Assembly (NCBI RefSeq): GCF_900112485.1
Contig: NZ_FOMG01000001.1
Coordinates: forward strand, 124,001-188,000
Direction: 5' to 3'
Length of the DNA: 64,000 bases
DNA from: Clostridium uliginosum
Lineage (GTDB): Bacteria > Bacillota > Clostridia > Clostridiales > Clostridiaceae
In this document: positions 50,161 to 58,549 of the stretch, one piece after another
How the letters are laid out: the number at the start of each line of letters is the position of its first letter
How positions within the stretch are numbered: position 1 is the stretch's first letter
Made by a program: the position numbers and the translations under genes
Notes under the pieces: generated by a model
What the model saw: only the letters and a program-made list of their open reading frames with translations
What the model was told of the DNA's origin: nothing
The model's database searches: none

Positions 50161-50192
50161 TAAGTATATTAAAATTTAAGGAGATGATTTGT

Positions 50193-50348
50193 TTGGATAC
50201 TCAAAATAAAAAGGTGTCTTCAAAAGAAAATTATTTAAAAAATGGATCTAAAACTCAAGGTCAAATGGCCAAAAGTAGTTTTAATACTACTATAGAAGAG
50301 CCTGCTTTAAATGAAAGTGGAATAGAGGCTAAAAAGAAAGGATTCTAA
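50193..50348 (+). CDS. Small 51-aa protein, unknown function
   Basis: The ORF starts at a TTG with AAGGAG 9 bases upstream and ends just before a strong terminator. The protein begins MDTQNKKVSSKENYLKNGSK and ends GIEAKKKGF. It is hydrophilic, rich in Lys, Ser and Asn and lacks Cys. Its size and composition recall small spore or stress proteins, but no signature is present. Ribosome site plus terminator make it a likely gene. Confidence 0.55.
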   Translation: MDTQNKKVSSKENYLKNGSKTQGQMAKSSFNTTIEEPALNESGIEAKKKGF

Positions 50349-50353
50349 AATTC

Positions 50354-50396
50354 ATCCTTTCCAAAAGTATATTTTACTTTTGGAAAGGATATTTTC
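50354..50396 (+). terminator. Terminator of the 51-aa gene
   Basis: A perfect 16-bp stem (50354-50369 with 50375-50390) with a 5-nt loop is followed by ATTTTCT. Confidence 0.85.
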
Positions 50397-50449
50397 TGCT
50401 ATAATATACTTAAGACATATTCAAAAAAATAATTTTTAGGAGTACATTA

Positions 50450-51649
50450 ATGGAAAAACTTTTTTACGAAGATCAATATTTGACAAATTTTACAGCAGAA
50501 ATTATAGAAATACAAGAACTTAACGGTAAATTTCATGTAGTTTTAGATAAAACAGCATTCTTCCCTGGTGGAGGTGGTCAATACTGTGATTTAGGATCTA
50601 TTGGAGAACATGAAGTTTTAGATGTTTATGAAAAAGATAATTTAATTTATCATATTGTAGAAAAAAAGCCAATAAAGATACATAAAGTTAAATGTTCACT
50701 TGACTGGAATAGGCGAAGTGATGGAATGAATCAGCATTTAGCACAACACGTTTTATCAGCATGTTTCTTTAAACTTTTTAACATAAATACTATAGCTGTT
50801 CATCATGGAAATGAAGTAAGCACTATAGATTTTCAAACACCTTTAAATGAAGAACAAATTAAAAAGTCAGAAAGGTATGCTAATAAAATTATAGGTGAAG
50901 CCTTAAAAGTAGAATTTTTAATTCCTTCAAAAAAAGATCTTAAAAGCATGAATCTCAGAAGAGATCTTCCTAATACTAATGAAGAAATTAGAATTGTTAA
51001 AATAGGTGATTTAGATATTAATGCTTGTTGCGGTGTTCACCCAAGCTCTACATTAGATCTTAGACTTATAAAAATAAAGAAATGGGAAAAACATAAACAA
51101 GGAACTAGAATAGAATTTCTTGCTGGCACAAAAGCTATAAATGATTCTTTCTTAAAAGATGATTTTTCAAGCTCTATCTGTAAATACTTAAATTGTAATG
51201 AAAATGAAGCTGTAAATGGAATTAAAAACTTAAATAACAATCTTAAGGAATCAAATGAAGAAAATAAAAAACTTAAAATTGATTTAGCTAAATATGAAGT
51301 TAAAGAAATGATTGAAAACGCTAATAAAATTGGAGAGATTAATGTTGTAAAAAAAATATATACTAACCAAAATGTTAAGTATGTAAGTAATCTTATCTCT
51401 AAGCTTACTGAAATCAAAAATACAATTGTGCTTATAGCAGTAATTTCTGATGAAAAGGCTAATCTTATATTTTCATGCTCTAAAAATTTAATAAACATTA
51501 GTATGAATGAAATTTTAAAAGATGCAATAACGCTTATAGATGGCAGGGGTGGTGGAAGTCTTACCTTAGCTCAAGGTGCTGGAAAAAATAATTCTAATTT
51601 AGAAAGCACGTTAGATTATGCATTTAACAAAATAAAAAATACTCCATAA
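50450..51649 (+). CDS. AlaX-type alanyl-tRNA editing protein with DHHA1 domain
   Basis: This free-standing editing protein (399 aa) hydrolyses mischarged Ser- or Gly-tRNA(Ala). The N-terminal domain has the PGGGGQ motif. The zinc ligands HLAQH (HxxxH) and CCGVH (CxxxH) are both present. A coiled-coil linker leads to a C-terminal DHHA1 domain with GRGGGSLTLAQGAG. The length matches the long AlaX subgroup. The ATG follows TTAGGAG. A promoter-like TATAAT lies at 50400, next to the terminator of the small upstream gene. Confidence 0.9.
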   Translation: MEKLFYEDQYLTNFTAEIIEIQELNGKFHVVLDKTAFFPGGGGQYCDLGSIGEHEVLDVYEKDNLIYHIVEKKPIKIHKVKCSLDWNRRSDGMNQHLAQHVLSACFFKLFNINTIAVHHGNEVSTIDFQTPLNEEQIKKSERYANKIIGEALKVEFLIPSKKDLKSMNLRRDLPNTNEEIRIVKIGDLDINACCGVHPSSTLDLRLIKIKKWEKHKQGTRIEFLAGTKAINDSFLKDDFSSSICKYLNCNENEAVNGIKNLNNNLKESNEENKKLKIDLAKYEVKEMIENANKIGEINVVKKIYTNQNVKYVSNLISKLTEIKNTIVLIAVISDEKANLIFSCSKNLINISMNEILKDAITLIDGRGGGSLTLAQGAGKNNSNLESTLDYAFNKIKNTP

Positions 51650-51663
51650 AATTACATAATAAG

Positions 51664-51706
51664 AAAAATCAACCGTTATCTCTTTAACTCTTTGGTTGAT
51701 TTTTTA
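51664..51706. terminator. Bidirectional terminator between the AlaX gene and the BMC operon
   Basis: AAAAATCAACC (51664-51674) pairs with GGTTGATTTTT (51694-51704); A/T runs on both sides serve the two convergent units. Confidence 0.85.
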
Positions 51707-51743
51707 TTATAATTTTTTATAGCATTTCTAATTATAATATCTT

Positions 51744-52292
51744 TTATAATAGTGTTGGAATTAATTCTTTACTTGGAGATGGAATTACAACAGTTGTTAT
51801 AATATCTCCAGTTTCCGCAAGTCTAGTTTCTGCGGCCTCTACAGCTGCTTTAACCGCTGATACTTCTCCTGTAATTAATATGAATCCTTTTCCGCCAAGG
51901 CCTCTAGCTACTCTTACCTCTAATAAATCTACATTTGCAGCTTTTAAAGCTGTATCTCCTGCAATTATAGCTGCAACTGCAGATATTGTTTCAACAATTC
52001 CAATTGAAGAAATTTCATCATAGTCAGCAGTTGCTGTTATAGCTGGAAATACCTTTTCATGTACATTAGCTATAACATAATCGCTAATAAGGTAACTTAG
52101 TCCAATATCTCTACCTACTTGCACAGCATTTGTTACTGCCCCTACATCACCAGATAACATTATAATATACTTTCCTGGACATAATGGCGTAGATAATATC
52201 AATTCAACATTTGCAGATTTAACCATTTCATCTGCTGCTTGAATTCCTTTTGCAATACTTTTAAATTCTAGTAATCCAATAGATCTTCCCAT
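51744..52292 (-). CDS. pduT: BMC-T shell protein with Fe-S Cys, PduT-like
   Basis: This is a tandem-BMC-domain shell protein of 182 aa. Two BMC folds are seen (about 1-90 and 95-180), each with a GDVGAV/GEVSAV-type end. Cys38 lies in TPLCPGKY, the position that in PduT binds a [4Fe-4S] cluster at the trimer's central pore. It is therefore a candidate electron conduit through the shell, and the partner is PduS, encoded just upstream. It is the last gene of the BMC operon. Confidence 0.92.
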   Translation of the reverse strand: MGRSIGLLEFKSIAKGIQAADEMVKSANVELILSTPLCPGKYIIMLSGDVGAVTNAVQVGRDIGLSYLISDYVIANVHEKVFPAITATADYDEISSIGIVETISAVAAIIAGDTALKAANVDLLEVRVARGLGGKGFILITGEVSAVKAAVEAAETRLAETGDIITTVVIPSPSKELIPTLL

Positions 52293-52423
52293 TTGATATT
52301 TCCTCTCTTTCCTAGCATATATTTATAGAACTCTAAATAATACACACTCATAACTTTATATTGTTTTAATCAAATTCACTAATATTTATAAGATGTAAGT
52401 ACATATAAACTATTAATTTAATA

Positions 52424-53758
52424 CTATTTTGATATAACTATAGCATCATCTGTAATTTCTTTTATAACTCCATCTATGCTAGCATGAATTTTTGCTCCTA
52501 ATTTATCACTAGCAATATCACCTATTAGATCTCCTTTGTTGACTCTATCACCAACTTTAACGATTGGTTCTGCTTTAGCTCCTATATGTTGTGATCTTAA
52601 AATTACAACTTCTAAGAAATCATATTCCTTATTATCAAGAGGTGCTTTAGCATCGTATTTCTCTATATTAAGTCTTTGTTTAAGCTTATGAACTGGGAAT
52701 TTTCTGTATTCCCTAAATTCATCACATTTTTCTGGTGCAGCATGATTGGGATTTTTTATTCCATTTTTAGCTAATTGACCTTTAAAAAATCCATTTAACT
52801 TCCAAGGTTGAAGTCCCATAACACAAACTTGTTCGCAAAGTCCACATTCGCTACATAAGAATGCACTTGTTGGTAGCACCTCTTTACTACATGTGCCTCC
52901 ATAACTTGCAATTCTCATCATCTTATCAGGTTCCATTTTGTGTCCAAGTAGGTGTCTTGGACATACTTCTGTACATAAAGAACAGTGACAACATGCTGTT
53001 CGTGCTTGTTTTATCATAGCTTGTATACTTCTATTTTTTGAGGTTACTATATTATGATCCTTAGGAAGAACTATCAAACCCTTTGTATTTTTCTTTATTG
53101 GCATATTAATGTCTGCTATAAGTTTTCCCATCATTGGACCACCATCTACTACTTCAAAATCATCTATTAAAGTTCCACCAGCTAAATCAAGAGCTTGTTT
53201 CACAGAAATTCCTATAGGTACTTTAATTGTAATAGGGTTTTTGACTTCTCCTGTTACTGTTAAGTATTTTTCTGTAACTGGACGTCCTTCTAATGCATTA
53301 TATACATTGAGTAATGTCTCTACATTAATTACTATAACTCCAACATTTAATGGGATTCCTCCTTCTGGAACAATCTTTTTTGTTACTTCATAAACAGTTA
53401 CCTGTTCATCTCCTGCTGGATAAAAGTTTCCAAGTTCAAATAATTCTAATTTAGGATAATCTCCAATTTTCTCATTTAAATGTTTAATCGCTTCTTTATA
53501 CTTTCCTTTTAATGCAATAACTCCTCTTTTTGCATCAGTTTCTTCAACTACTTTATTTAATGCATATAAGAGTTCACCTGCTTTTTGATCCATTAATTGT
53601 TGATCTACCTTAAGCAAAGGTTCACATTCTGCTCCGTTTACAATAACACATTCTACCTTAGCATTTAATTTTACATGAGTTGGAAAACCAGCACCACCTG
53701 CACCAATTAGTCCACCATCCTTTATTAAATCTAAAAAGCTTTTTCCCACGACTCTCAT
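52424..53758 (-). CDS. pduS: PduS/RnfC-like Fe-S flavoprotein of the microcompartment
   Basis: This RnfC-type NADH-dependent flavoprotein (about 444 aa) has GAGGAGFPTHVKL at the N-terminus, an SLBB domain, and two 4Fe-4S motifs (CCHCSLCTEVCP and CSECGLCEQVC). It ends in a lipoyl-like hairpin. In B12-dependent BMCs it reduces cobalamin. Here no B12 enzyme is encoded, so NADH oxidation with electron transfer to PduT is a reasonable inference. The start is unsure (TTG 53764, ATG 53758 or GTG 53749); the ribosome site is weak. It follows pduP directly. Confidence 0.9.
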   Translation of the reverse strand: MRVVGKSFLDLIKDGGLIGAGGAGFPTHVKLNAKVECVIVNGAECEPLLKVDQQLMDQKAGELLYALNKVVEETDAKRGVIALKGKYKEAIKHLNEKIGDYPKLELFELGNFYPAGDEQVTVYEVTKKIVPEGGIPLNVGVIVINVETLLNVYNALEGRPVTEKYLTVTGEVKNPITIKVPIGISVKQALDLAGGTLIDDFEVVDGGPMMGKLIADINMPIKKNTKGLIVLPKDHNIVTSKNRSIQAMIKQARTACCHCSLCTEVCPRHLLGHKMEPDKMMRIASYGGTCSKEVLPTSAFLCSECGLCEQVCVMGLQPWKLNGFFKGQLAKNGIKNPNHAAPEKCDEFREYRKFPVHKLKQRLNIEKYDAKAPLDNKEYDFLEVVILRSQHIGAKAEPIVKVGDRVNKGDLIGDIASDKLGAKIHASIDGVIKEITDDAIVISK

Positions 53759-53766
53759 CCCCAATT

Positions 53767-55236
53767 CTATTTAATAGAGAAATTATCTACCATTACGCAT
53801 CTTCTTTTTCTTGTAAATGTCTTAGCAGATGTTAATCCTTCACCTGTTGGTCCTGCAATAGTAAATGTTCCATGTCCTTCTGCTCCATAACCAATACCTG
53901 CATATGAAGGTGCATTTTTTACAAAAATAGTTGTTTGAACTGCTTTTGCAAATTTGCTTAAATTATCAATATGTTTTGAGTGCATTATAGCAGTGTGTCT
54001 ATTTCCATGTTCTAATTCAACACCCAATTCTATTGCTTCATCTACATTTTTAACTCTTATTACAGGAAGGATTGGCATCATAAGTTCTTCTACAGCAAAT
54101 GGATGATTTCTATCAACTTCTGCAAAAACTACTCTTATGCTTGGATCTATATTTATTCCAAGTTGTCTCATAATATAATCTGCATTCTTACCAACAAATT
54201 TCTTATTAACTGTTCCCTTTTCAGTTAATACTAAATTTTCTAATTGTTTAATCAAATTCTTATCAGTTATTTCCACTGCACAATATTTTGACATACATGT
54301 CTTTAAATAATCTGCAACTTTATCTACTACTATAACTTCCTTTTCACATATGCATGGTAAGTTATTATCAAAGCTACAACCATCTATAATATCAATAGCA
54401 GCTTTTTCTATATCAGCAGTTTCATCTACAACTACTGGTGGATTTCCAGCTCCAGCTCCTATTGCTTTTTTACCTGATGATAAAGCAATCTTAACTATAC
54501 CAGGACCACCTGTTGCACAAATCATAGTAACCTTTGGATGACTAAGCATTATATTTGTACTTTCAATACTTGGTTTTCTAACGGTAACTATAAGATTTTT
54601 AGGTCCATTTATACTTTCTATTGCCTTATTAATAAGTTGTACTATAAATACTGAAACGTCTTTAGCACCTGGATGAGGTGAGAATATAACTGTATTTCCA
54701 GCTGCAAGCATTGAAAGACCATTGTTTATTATTGTTTCAGTTGGATTTGTTGAAGGTGCAATTGCTCCTATAACTCCAAATGGAGACATTTCATAAAGAG
54801 TTAAACCACCATCTCCTGTTGTAACTCCAGCTTCAAGATCTTCTACACCTGGAGTTTTATCTAATGCAAGTTTATTTTTTAATACCTTATCTTCATATCT
54901 TCCCATACCAGTCTCTTCAAAAGTTCTACGAGAAATTTCTTCTACATTTTTTCTAACTTCAGCTTTAAAAGCTTCAAGTATTTGAGTTCTTTTATCTAAG
55001 CCAAATTTTCTATATTCTTGTTCTGCTATCCATGCGTGTTCAATTGCATCATTCATATCTTCAAATACACCAAGTTCTCCCTCTGAAGACATATTAGTGT
55101 TTGCAAATCCAATTATTTTCTTTTCAATATTCATAATTGGATTTGCACTTGATGCTTCAACTGAGCCATTTCCTGTAAGTTCTTTAACAACATTTTTAAC
55201 TATACTTTCTATATCAATCATATTAAAATCATTCAT
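53767..55236 (-). CDS. pduP: CoA-acylating aldehyde dehydrogenase PduP
   Basis: PduP oxidises an aldehyde to its acyl-CoA with NAD+ inside the compartment. The 489-aa protein has the catalytic Cys295 in NNLPCICEKE. Cofactor motifs include PSTNPTETIINN and FSPHPGAK. Residues 1-20 (MNDFNMIDIESIVKNVVKEL) form the amphipathic encapsulation helix typical of PduP, followed by a flexible linker. The ATG has AGGGGGAA upstream. It is the only clear aldehyde-consuming enzyme of this locus. Confidence 0.95.
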   Translation of the reverse strand: MNDFNMIDIESIVKNVVKELTGNGSVEASSANPIMNIEKKIIGFANTNMSSEGELGVFEDMNDAIEHAWIAEQEYRKFGLDKRTQILEAFKAEVRKNVEEISRRTFEETGMGRYEDKVLKNKLALDKTPGVEDLEAGVTTGDGGLTLYEMSPFGVIGAIAPSTNPTETIINNGLSMLAAGNTVIFSPHPGAKDVSVFIVQLINKAIESINGPKNLIVTVRKPSIESTNIMLSHPKVTMICATGGPGIVKIALSSGKKAIGAGAGNPPVVVDETADIEKAAIDIIDGCSFDNNLPCICEKEVIVVDKVADYLKTCMSKYCAVEITDKNLIKQLENLVLTEKGTVNKKFVGKNADYIMRQLGINIDPSIRVVFAEVDRNHPFAVEELMMPILPVIRVKNVDEAIELGVELEHGNRHTAIMHSKHIDNLSKFAKAVQTTIFVKNAPSYAGIGYGAEGHGTFTIAGPTGEGLTSAKTFTRKRRCVMVDNFSIK

Positions 55237-55256
55237 TAAATCGTTCCCCCTAATTA

Positions 55257-55526
55257 TTAATTATTAACTTCTATATTGTCCACTATAGCTACAATTGCCC
55301 TATCTATAGGATTCTTTTCCTCATCAAACACTTGTCGTGCTGAACTACCAGTAGACACTAATACAATTTCTCCGGTACCTGCTCCAACAGAATCTATTGC
55401 TACTTCACTATTACCAATTGGATTATAATCAGTATTTAATGGTTGTACTATAAGTATTTTTTTTCCTACGAGTGCTTCATTCTTAGTTGTAGCAACAATT
55501 ACTCCAACAACTTTTGCTAAATACAT
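55257..55526 (-). CDS. pduN: BMC-P pentameric shell vertex protein, EutN/CcmL/PduN-like
   Basis: This 89-aa protein matches the EutN/CcmL fold that caps shell vertices: MYLAKVVGVIVATTK at the start, KILIVQPL, and VDSVGAGTGEIVLVSTGSSAR, which is the diagnostic loop. It is needed for a closed shell. AAAGGTAGGT lies upstream. It is the only BMC-P seen in the locus. Confidence 0.94.
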   Translation of the reverse strand: MYLAKVVGVIVATTKNEALVGKKILIVQPLNTDYNPIGNSEVAIDSVGAGTGEIVLVSTGSSARQVFDEEKNPIDRAIVAIVDNIEVNN

Positions 55527-55536
55527 ATCTTTGTAC

Positions 55537-56391
55537 CTACCTTTTAATTATTTGTATTCCAATCTCATCTGCTAAATCTCTTGCAAGGGCTGTAATTATC
55601 GAATAACTTGGAACTACAATCTTTTTATTTTCACTATTTAAAGCAATATCTTCTTTAGAAATAATTTTTTTATTTAATTCATATTCTGAAGATATTTCTT
55701 CAGTCTGAATGCTATTAATCTCCGATGCCATATTATTTTCATTATTAATTTTAGGTACTATTCTATCTTTAATTTTAATTGATTCATTCTCTTCAGAATT
55801 ATCTTGCATTGCATAATCAAATAAATCTATTGAATTAATCAACTTTATACCATACGACTCCAATTTATCTAAATATCCCTTAATCATATTAATGTATGCA
55901 ATAGGTATTTTTTTATAAGAATTATCACTTTTCTTTAAATTGTCTAAATCTGCTGCATTTTTTGAAACTATGATTTTAGTACCATTTATAATACATTTTG
56001 ATATAAATGCTGTTGGCAATGTATCACTAATTCCTGTTGCTATCTTTGCTATGGAGTTTATACTTAAATTTGCACATATTATCAAATCAAATTCTTCATT
56101 GTATATAACCTTATTATCTTGACACTTACCATCTATATAAATATCTTCTAAATTGAAAATATCATTTATTACATTCATATCAATAACATTTAAAGCAGCC
56201 TGCGATAAAACTGCCGTCATGTTTACTCCATGATTTTTTAACTCTCTTATCTGCATAATACTTTCTTCTAAACCTATTGTAGTACCTGTAAAAATCACAG
56301 CAACTTTTTTATCACTTTTATTAATTATTTGATTATCTATTTTAGCCATTACTTCTTTTAAGACAGCTTGGACAAGTTCATCTAAATTCAA
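55537..56391 (-). CDS. BMC-associated flavoprotein-like protein, unknown role
   Basis: This 284-aa protein has an N-terminal amphipathic helix (NLDELVQAVLKEVMAKI, an encapsulation-like peptide) and then a Rossmann/flavodoxin-type domain (VAVIFTGTTIGLEESI ... FDLIICANLSINSIAKI) resembling the flavoprotein/PPC-decarboxylase fold. After an acidic linker it ends in SYSIITALARDLADEIGI, a tail seen in some BMC accessory proteins. No activity can be assigned. The start is a TTG at 56391 with GAGGTG 6 bases upstream. The longer frame to 56424 overlaps eutJ and is not favoured. Confidence 0.7.
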   Translation of the reverse strand: MNLDELVQAVLKEVMAKIDNQIINKSDKKVAVIFTGTTIGLEESIMQIRELKNHGVNMTAVLSQAALNVIDMNVINDIFNLEDIYIDGKCQDNKVIYNEEFDLIICANLSINSIAKIATGISDTLPTAFISKCIINGTKIIVSKNAADLDNLKKSDNSYKKIPIAYINMIKGYLDKLESYGIKLINSIDLFDYAMQDNSEENESIKIKDRIVPKINNENNMASEINSIQTEEISSEYELNKKIISKEDIALNSENKKIVVPSYSIITALARDLADEIGIQIIKR

Positions 56392-56401
56392 ATTTATCAC
56401 C

Positions 56402-57223
56402 TCACTTAATACAGCTAGCCGCAATACCCAAAGGTGTAACTAAAAGTGGTCTCTTAGGTTTTATAGTTTCAATACCTATAACTTTTTGGAAAACTTCCTC
56501 AAATTCACTAAAGCTACAAGCTCCTCCTACTACATATATTTTTTCAACAGGATATCCTTGTAAATGCCTTTTAACAATATGAGCCATTTTTTCTACTACA
56601 GGCCTGACTAATAAAAAGTTTTCCTTTTCCTTTTCTGCATTTTTTTTCAGTTCTTCAGCTTCTTCAAAAGATATTTTATAATTCCCTGCAAGTACCAAAC
56701 TCATATGAGTTCCGCCAGTTGGTTCATCAGCAGTATATAAAACCTTCCTATCTTTTAAAATACTTACTCCTGTAGTTCCACCACCTACATCAACTACTGC
56801 GCCATCTTGAATTTCTAAAATTGCTGCAGCTGCTGTTGGCTCATCAACAATACTTACAACTTCAATATCTGCAGCCTCTAATACATTTCCTATAGCTTTT
56901 ACATTGCCACTTAAAGTACCAGGTGGAATAGCTGTTGATCCATAAGTTATTTGTGTGCCTAAAATATCTTCCACCTCAGCTTTTAGCTTTCTTACAATTT
57001 CTACAGCTCCAATGTAATCCACTACTAATCCGTCTTTTACAACAGATGCTGGATATGATGCTCCAGCAACTGGATTATTAAATTCATCTACCACTGAAAG
57101 TACAATATTTGCTGTACCTAAATCTACTCCCACTTTTAGGTTATTGCTATATTTGTTGCACTTTTTATCTTTTATTAGATTGTAAAAAATATCCAAACTA
57201 TTGTTTGCATCAATTAAACTCAT
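56402..57223 (-). CDS. eutJ: EutJ-like actin-fold chaperone/ATPase
   Basis: EutJ-family protein of the Hsp70/actin superfamily, 273 aa. Phosphate-1 motif VGVDLGTANIVL, phosphate-2 VVDVGGGTTGVSI, and an adenosine motif VVGGACS are visible. EutJ is found in many BMC operons and is assumed to help assembly or enzyme reactivation. Its client here is unknown because the usual signature enzyme is absent. The ATG lies 3 bp after the pduL stop, with the ribosome site inside pduL. Confidence 0.9.
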   Translation of the reverse strand: MSLIDANNSLDIFYNLIKDKKCNKYSNNLKVGVDLGTANIVLSVVDEFNNPVAGASYPASVVKDGLVVDYIGAVEIVRKLKAEVEDILGTQITYGSTAIPPGTLSGNVKAIGNVLEAADIEVVSIVDEPTAAAAILEIQDGAVVDVGGGTTGVSILKDRKVLYTADEPTGGTHMSLVLAGNYKISFEEAEELKKNAEKEKENFLLVRPVVEKMAHIVKRHLQGYPVEKIYVVGGACSFSEFEEVFQKVIGIETIKPKRPLLVTPLGIAASCIK

Positions 57224-57225
57224 AG

Positions 57226-57882
57226 CTAAACCCCTTCAACTTTAGTTATTTTTATCATGTCTCCATTTTTTAATCCAGAAGCATTTGCTTCTTCTATATC
57301 AACATGCATTTCAGGTATATAATCATCACAAACTCTAATGAGTACATTATGAAAAGTTACCTTCCTCGGACCATAACTATCTACACATACCAATTCACCA
57401 TCTTTATATCCATACTTATTAGCATAAGCTGAAGATAAATGAATATGTCTTGAAGCAACAATTACACCACTATCTATTTTAATTTCTCCTCTTGGTCCTC
57501 TAAGGGTTATTCCTGGAGTTCCATCAAGTTTACCAGATTGTCTGATAGGTGCATCTACACCTAATTTAATTTTATCTGATATTGAAACTTCTAACTGAGT
57601 AGCTTCTCTTAATGGTCCAAGTACTCTTATTCTTTCAAAAAATCCTTTTGGCCCAATTGCTTCAACTGTCTCATCATAAGCATATTGTCCTGGTTGCTTT
57701 AATTCTTTCATTATATTAGGCTTGTATCCTTCTCCAAATAAAACCTCCAGCTCTTTAAGTCCAAGATGAATATGCTTATTAGATATACCTACCGGCACTA
57801 AACTGTCATCATATTTGTTCAATTCTTTAAGTACTGCACTTGTAACAGCTCGTACAATTTTTTCTATATCTACTTGAACCAT
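57226..57882 (-). CDS. pduL: Phosphate propanoyltransferase PduL
   Basis: PduL converts acyl-CoA and phosphate into acyl-phosphate, recycling CoA inside the compartment. The 218-aa protein carries both zinc-binding HxH motifs (NKHIHL, His37/His39; SRHIHL, His146/His148) and EMHVDIEEANA. Residues 4-20 (VDIEKIVRAVTSAVLKE) form an amphipathic helix that fits an encapsulation peptide. The acyl-phosphate product could feed an acetate/propionate-type kinase encoded elsewhere. Confidence 0.94.
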   Translation of the reverse strand: MVQVDIEKIVRAVTSAVLKELNKYDDSLVPVGISNKHIHLGLKELEVLFGEGYKPNIMKELKQPGQYAYDETVEAIGPKGFFERIRVLGPLREATQLEVSISDKIKLGVDAPIRQSGKLDGTPGITLRGPRGEIKIDSGVIVASRHIHLSSAYANKYGYKDGELVCVDSYGPRKVTFHNVLIRVCDDYIPEMHVDIEEANASGLKNGDMIKITKVEGV

Positions 57883-57901
57883 ATGAAATTCCTACCCCCT
57901 C

Positions 57902-58180
57902 CTAGTTGTTAGATTGTGGTAATATTTTTTCAGTATCCATGTGTGGTCTTGGTATTACATGAACAGACACTACTTCTCCTACTTTTTGTGCTGCTGCAGC
58001 GCCTGCATCTGTTGCTGCTTTTACTGCTCCAACATCTCCTCTTACCATTACTGTAACTAATCCTGATCCTATTTTTTCATATCCCACTAATGTTACATTT
58101 GCACTTTTGACCATTGCGTCTGCTGCTTCTATAGCACCTATAAGTCCTTTTGTTTCTACCATTCCTAATGCATCTTTCAT
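57902..58180 (-). CDS. BMC-H shell protein, PduA/PduJ-like, copy 2
   Basis: This 92-aa hexameric shell protein ([20 protein letters not shown]) has the full BMC fold and pore loop EKIGSGLV, like the PduA pore that passes diols or aldehydes. It is nearly identical to the upstream copy through residue 83. The nucleotide differences are few and mostly synonymous. AGAGGAGGA lies upstream. The C-terminal tail (ILPQSNN) is unique. Confidence 0.95.
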   Translation of the reverse strand: MKDALGMVETKGLIGAIEAADAMVKSANVTLVGYEKIGSGLVTVMVRGDVGAVKAATDAGAAAAQKVGEVVSVHVIPRPHMDTEKILPQSNN

Positions 58181-58254
58181 ATTGAAATTCCTCCTCTTAT
58201 AAATTTAAAATTGATTTTATTTACATAACAAATTTAATATTTTTTGAATGTGCC

Positions 58255-58536
58255 TTATTCAACATTTACTTTAGGTAATAATTTTTCAGTATCCATATGT
58301 GGTCTTGGTATTACATGAACAGACACTACTTCTCCTACTTTTTGTGCTGCTGCAGCTCCTGCATCTGTTGCTGCTTTTACTGCTCCAACATCTCCTCTTA
58401 CCATTACTGTAACTAATCCTGATCCTATTTTTTCATATCCTACCAATGTTACATTTGCACTTTTAACCATTGCATCTGCTGCTTCTATAGCACCTATAAG
58501 TCCTTTTGTTTCTACCATTCCTAATGCATCATGCAT
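58255..58536 (-). CDS. BMC-H shell protein, PduA/PduJ-like, copy 1
   Basis: This 93-aa major shell hexamer begins [20 protein letters not shown] and shares the KIGSG pore loop and [17 protein letters not shown] with its twin downstream. The two genes are tandem duplicates separated by 74 bp that include a copy of the dispersed repeat end. The start follows AAGGGGGAT. The tail (LLPKVNVE) differs from copy 2. Confidence 0.95.
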   Translation of the reverse strand: MHDALGMVETKGLIGAIEAADAMVKSANVTLVGYEKIGSGLVTVMVRGDVGAVKAATDAGAAAAQKVGEVVSVHVIPRPHMDTEKLLPKVNVE

Positions 58537-58549
58537 AATAATATCCCCC

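Larger units (their letters stand above)
49277..50192. other. Long non-coding interval with structured elements
   Basis: About 900 bp without a supported ORF. It contains a 290-bp imperfect inverted repeat with internal hairpins (49603-49892) and a second hairpin cluster (50036-50160) just before the 51-aa ORF. This is the largest unexplained non-coding stretch of the window. Confidence 0.6.
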
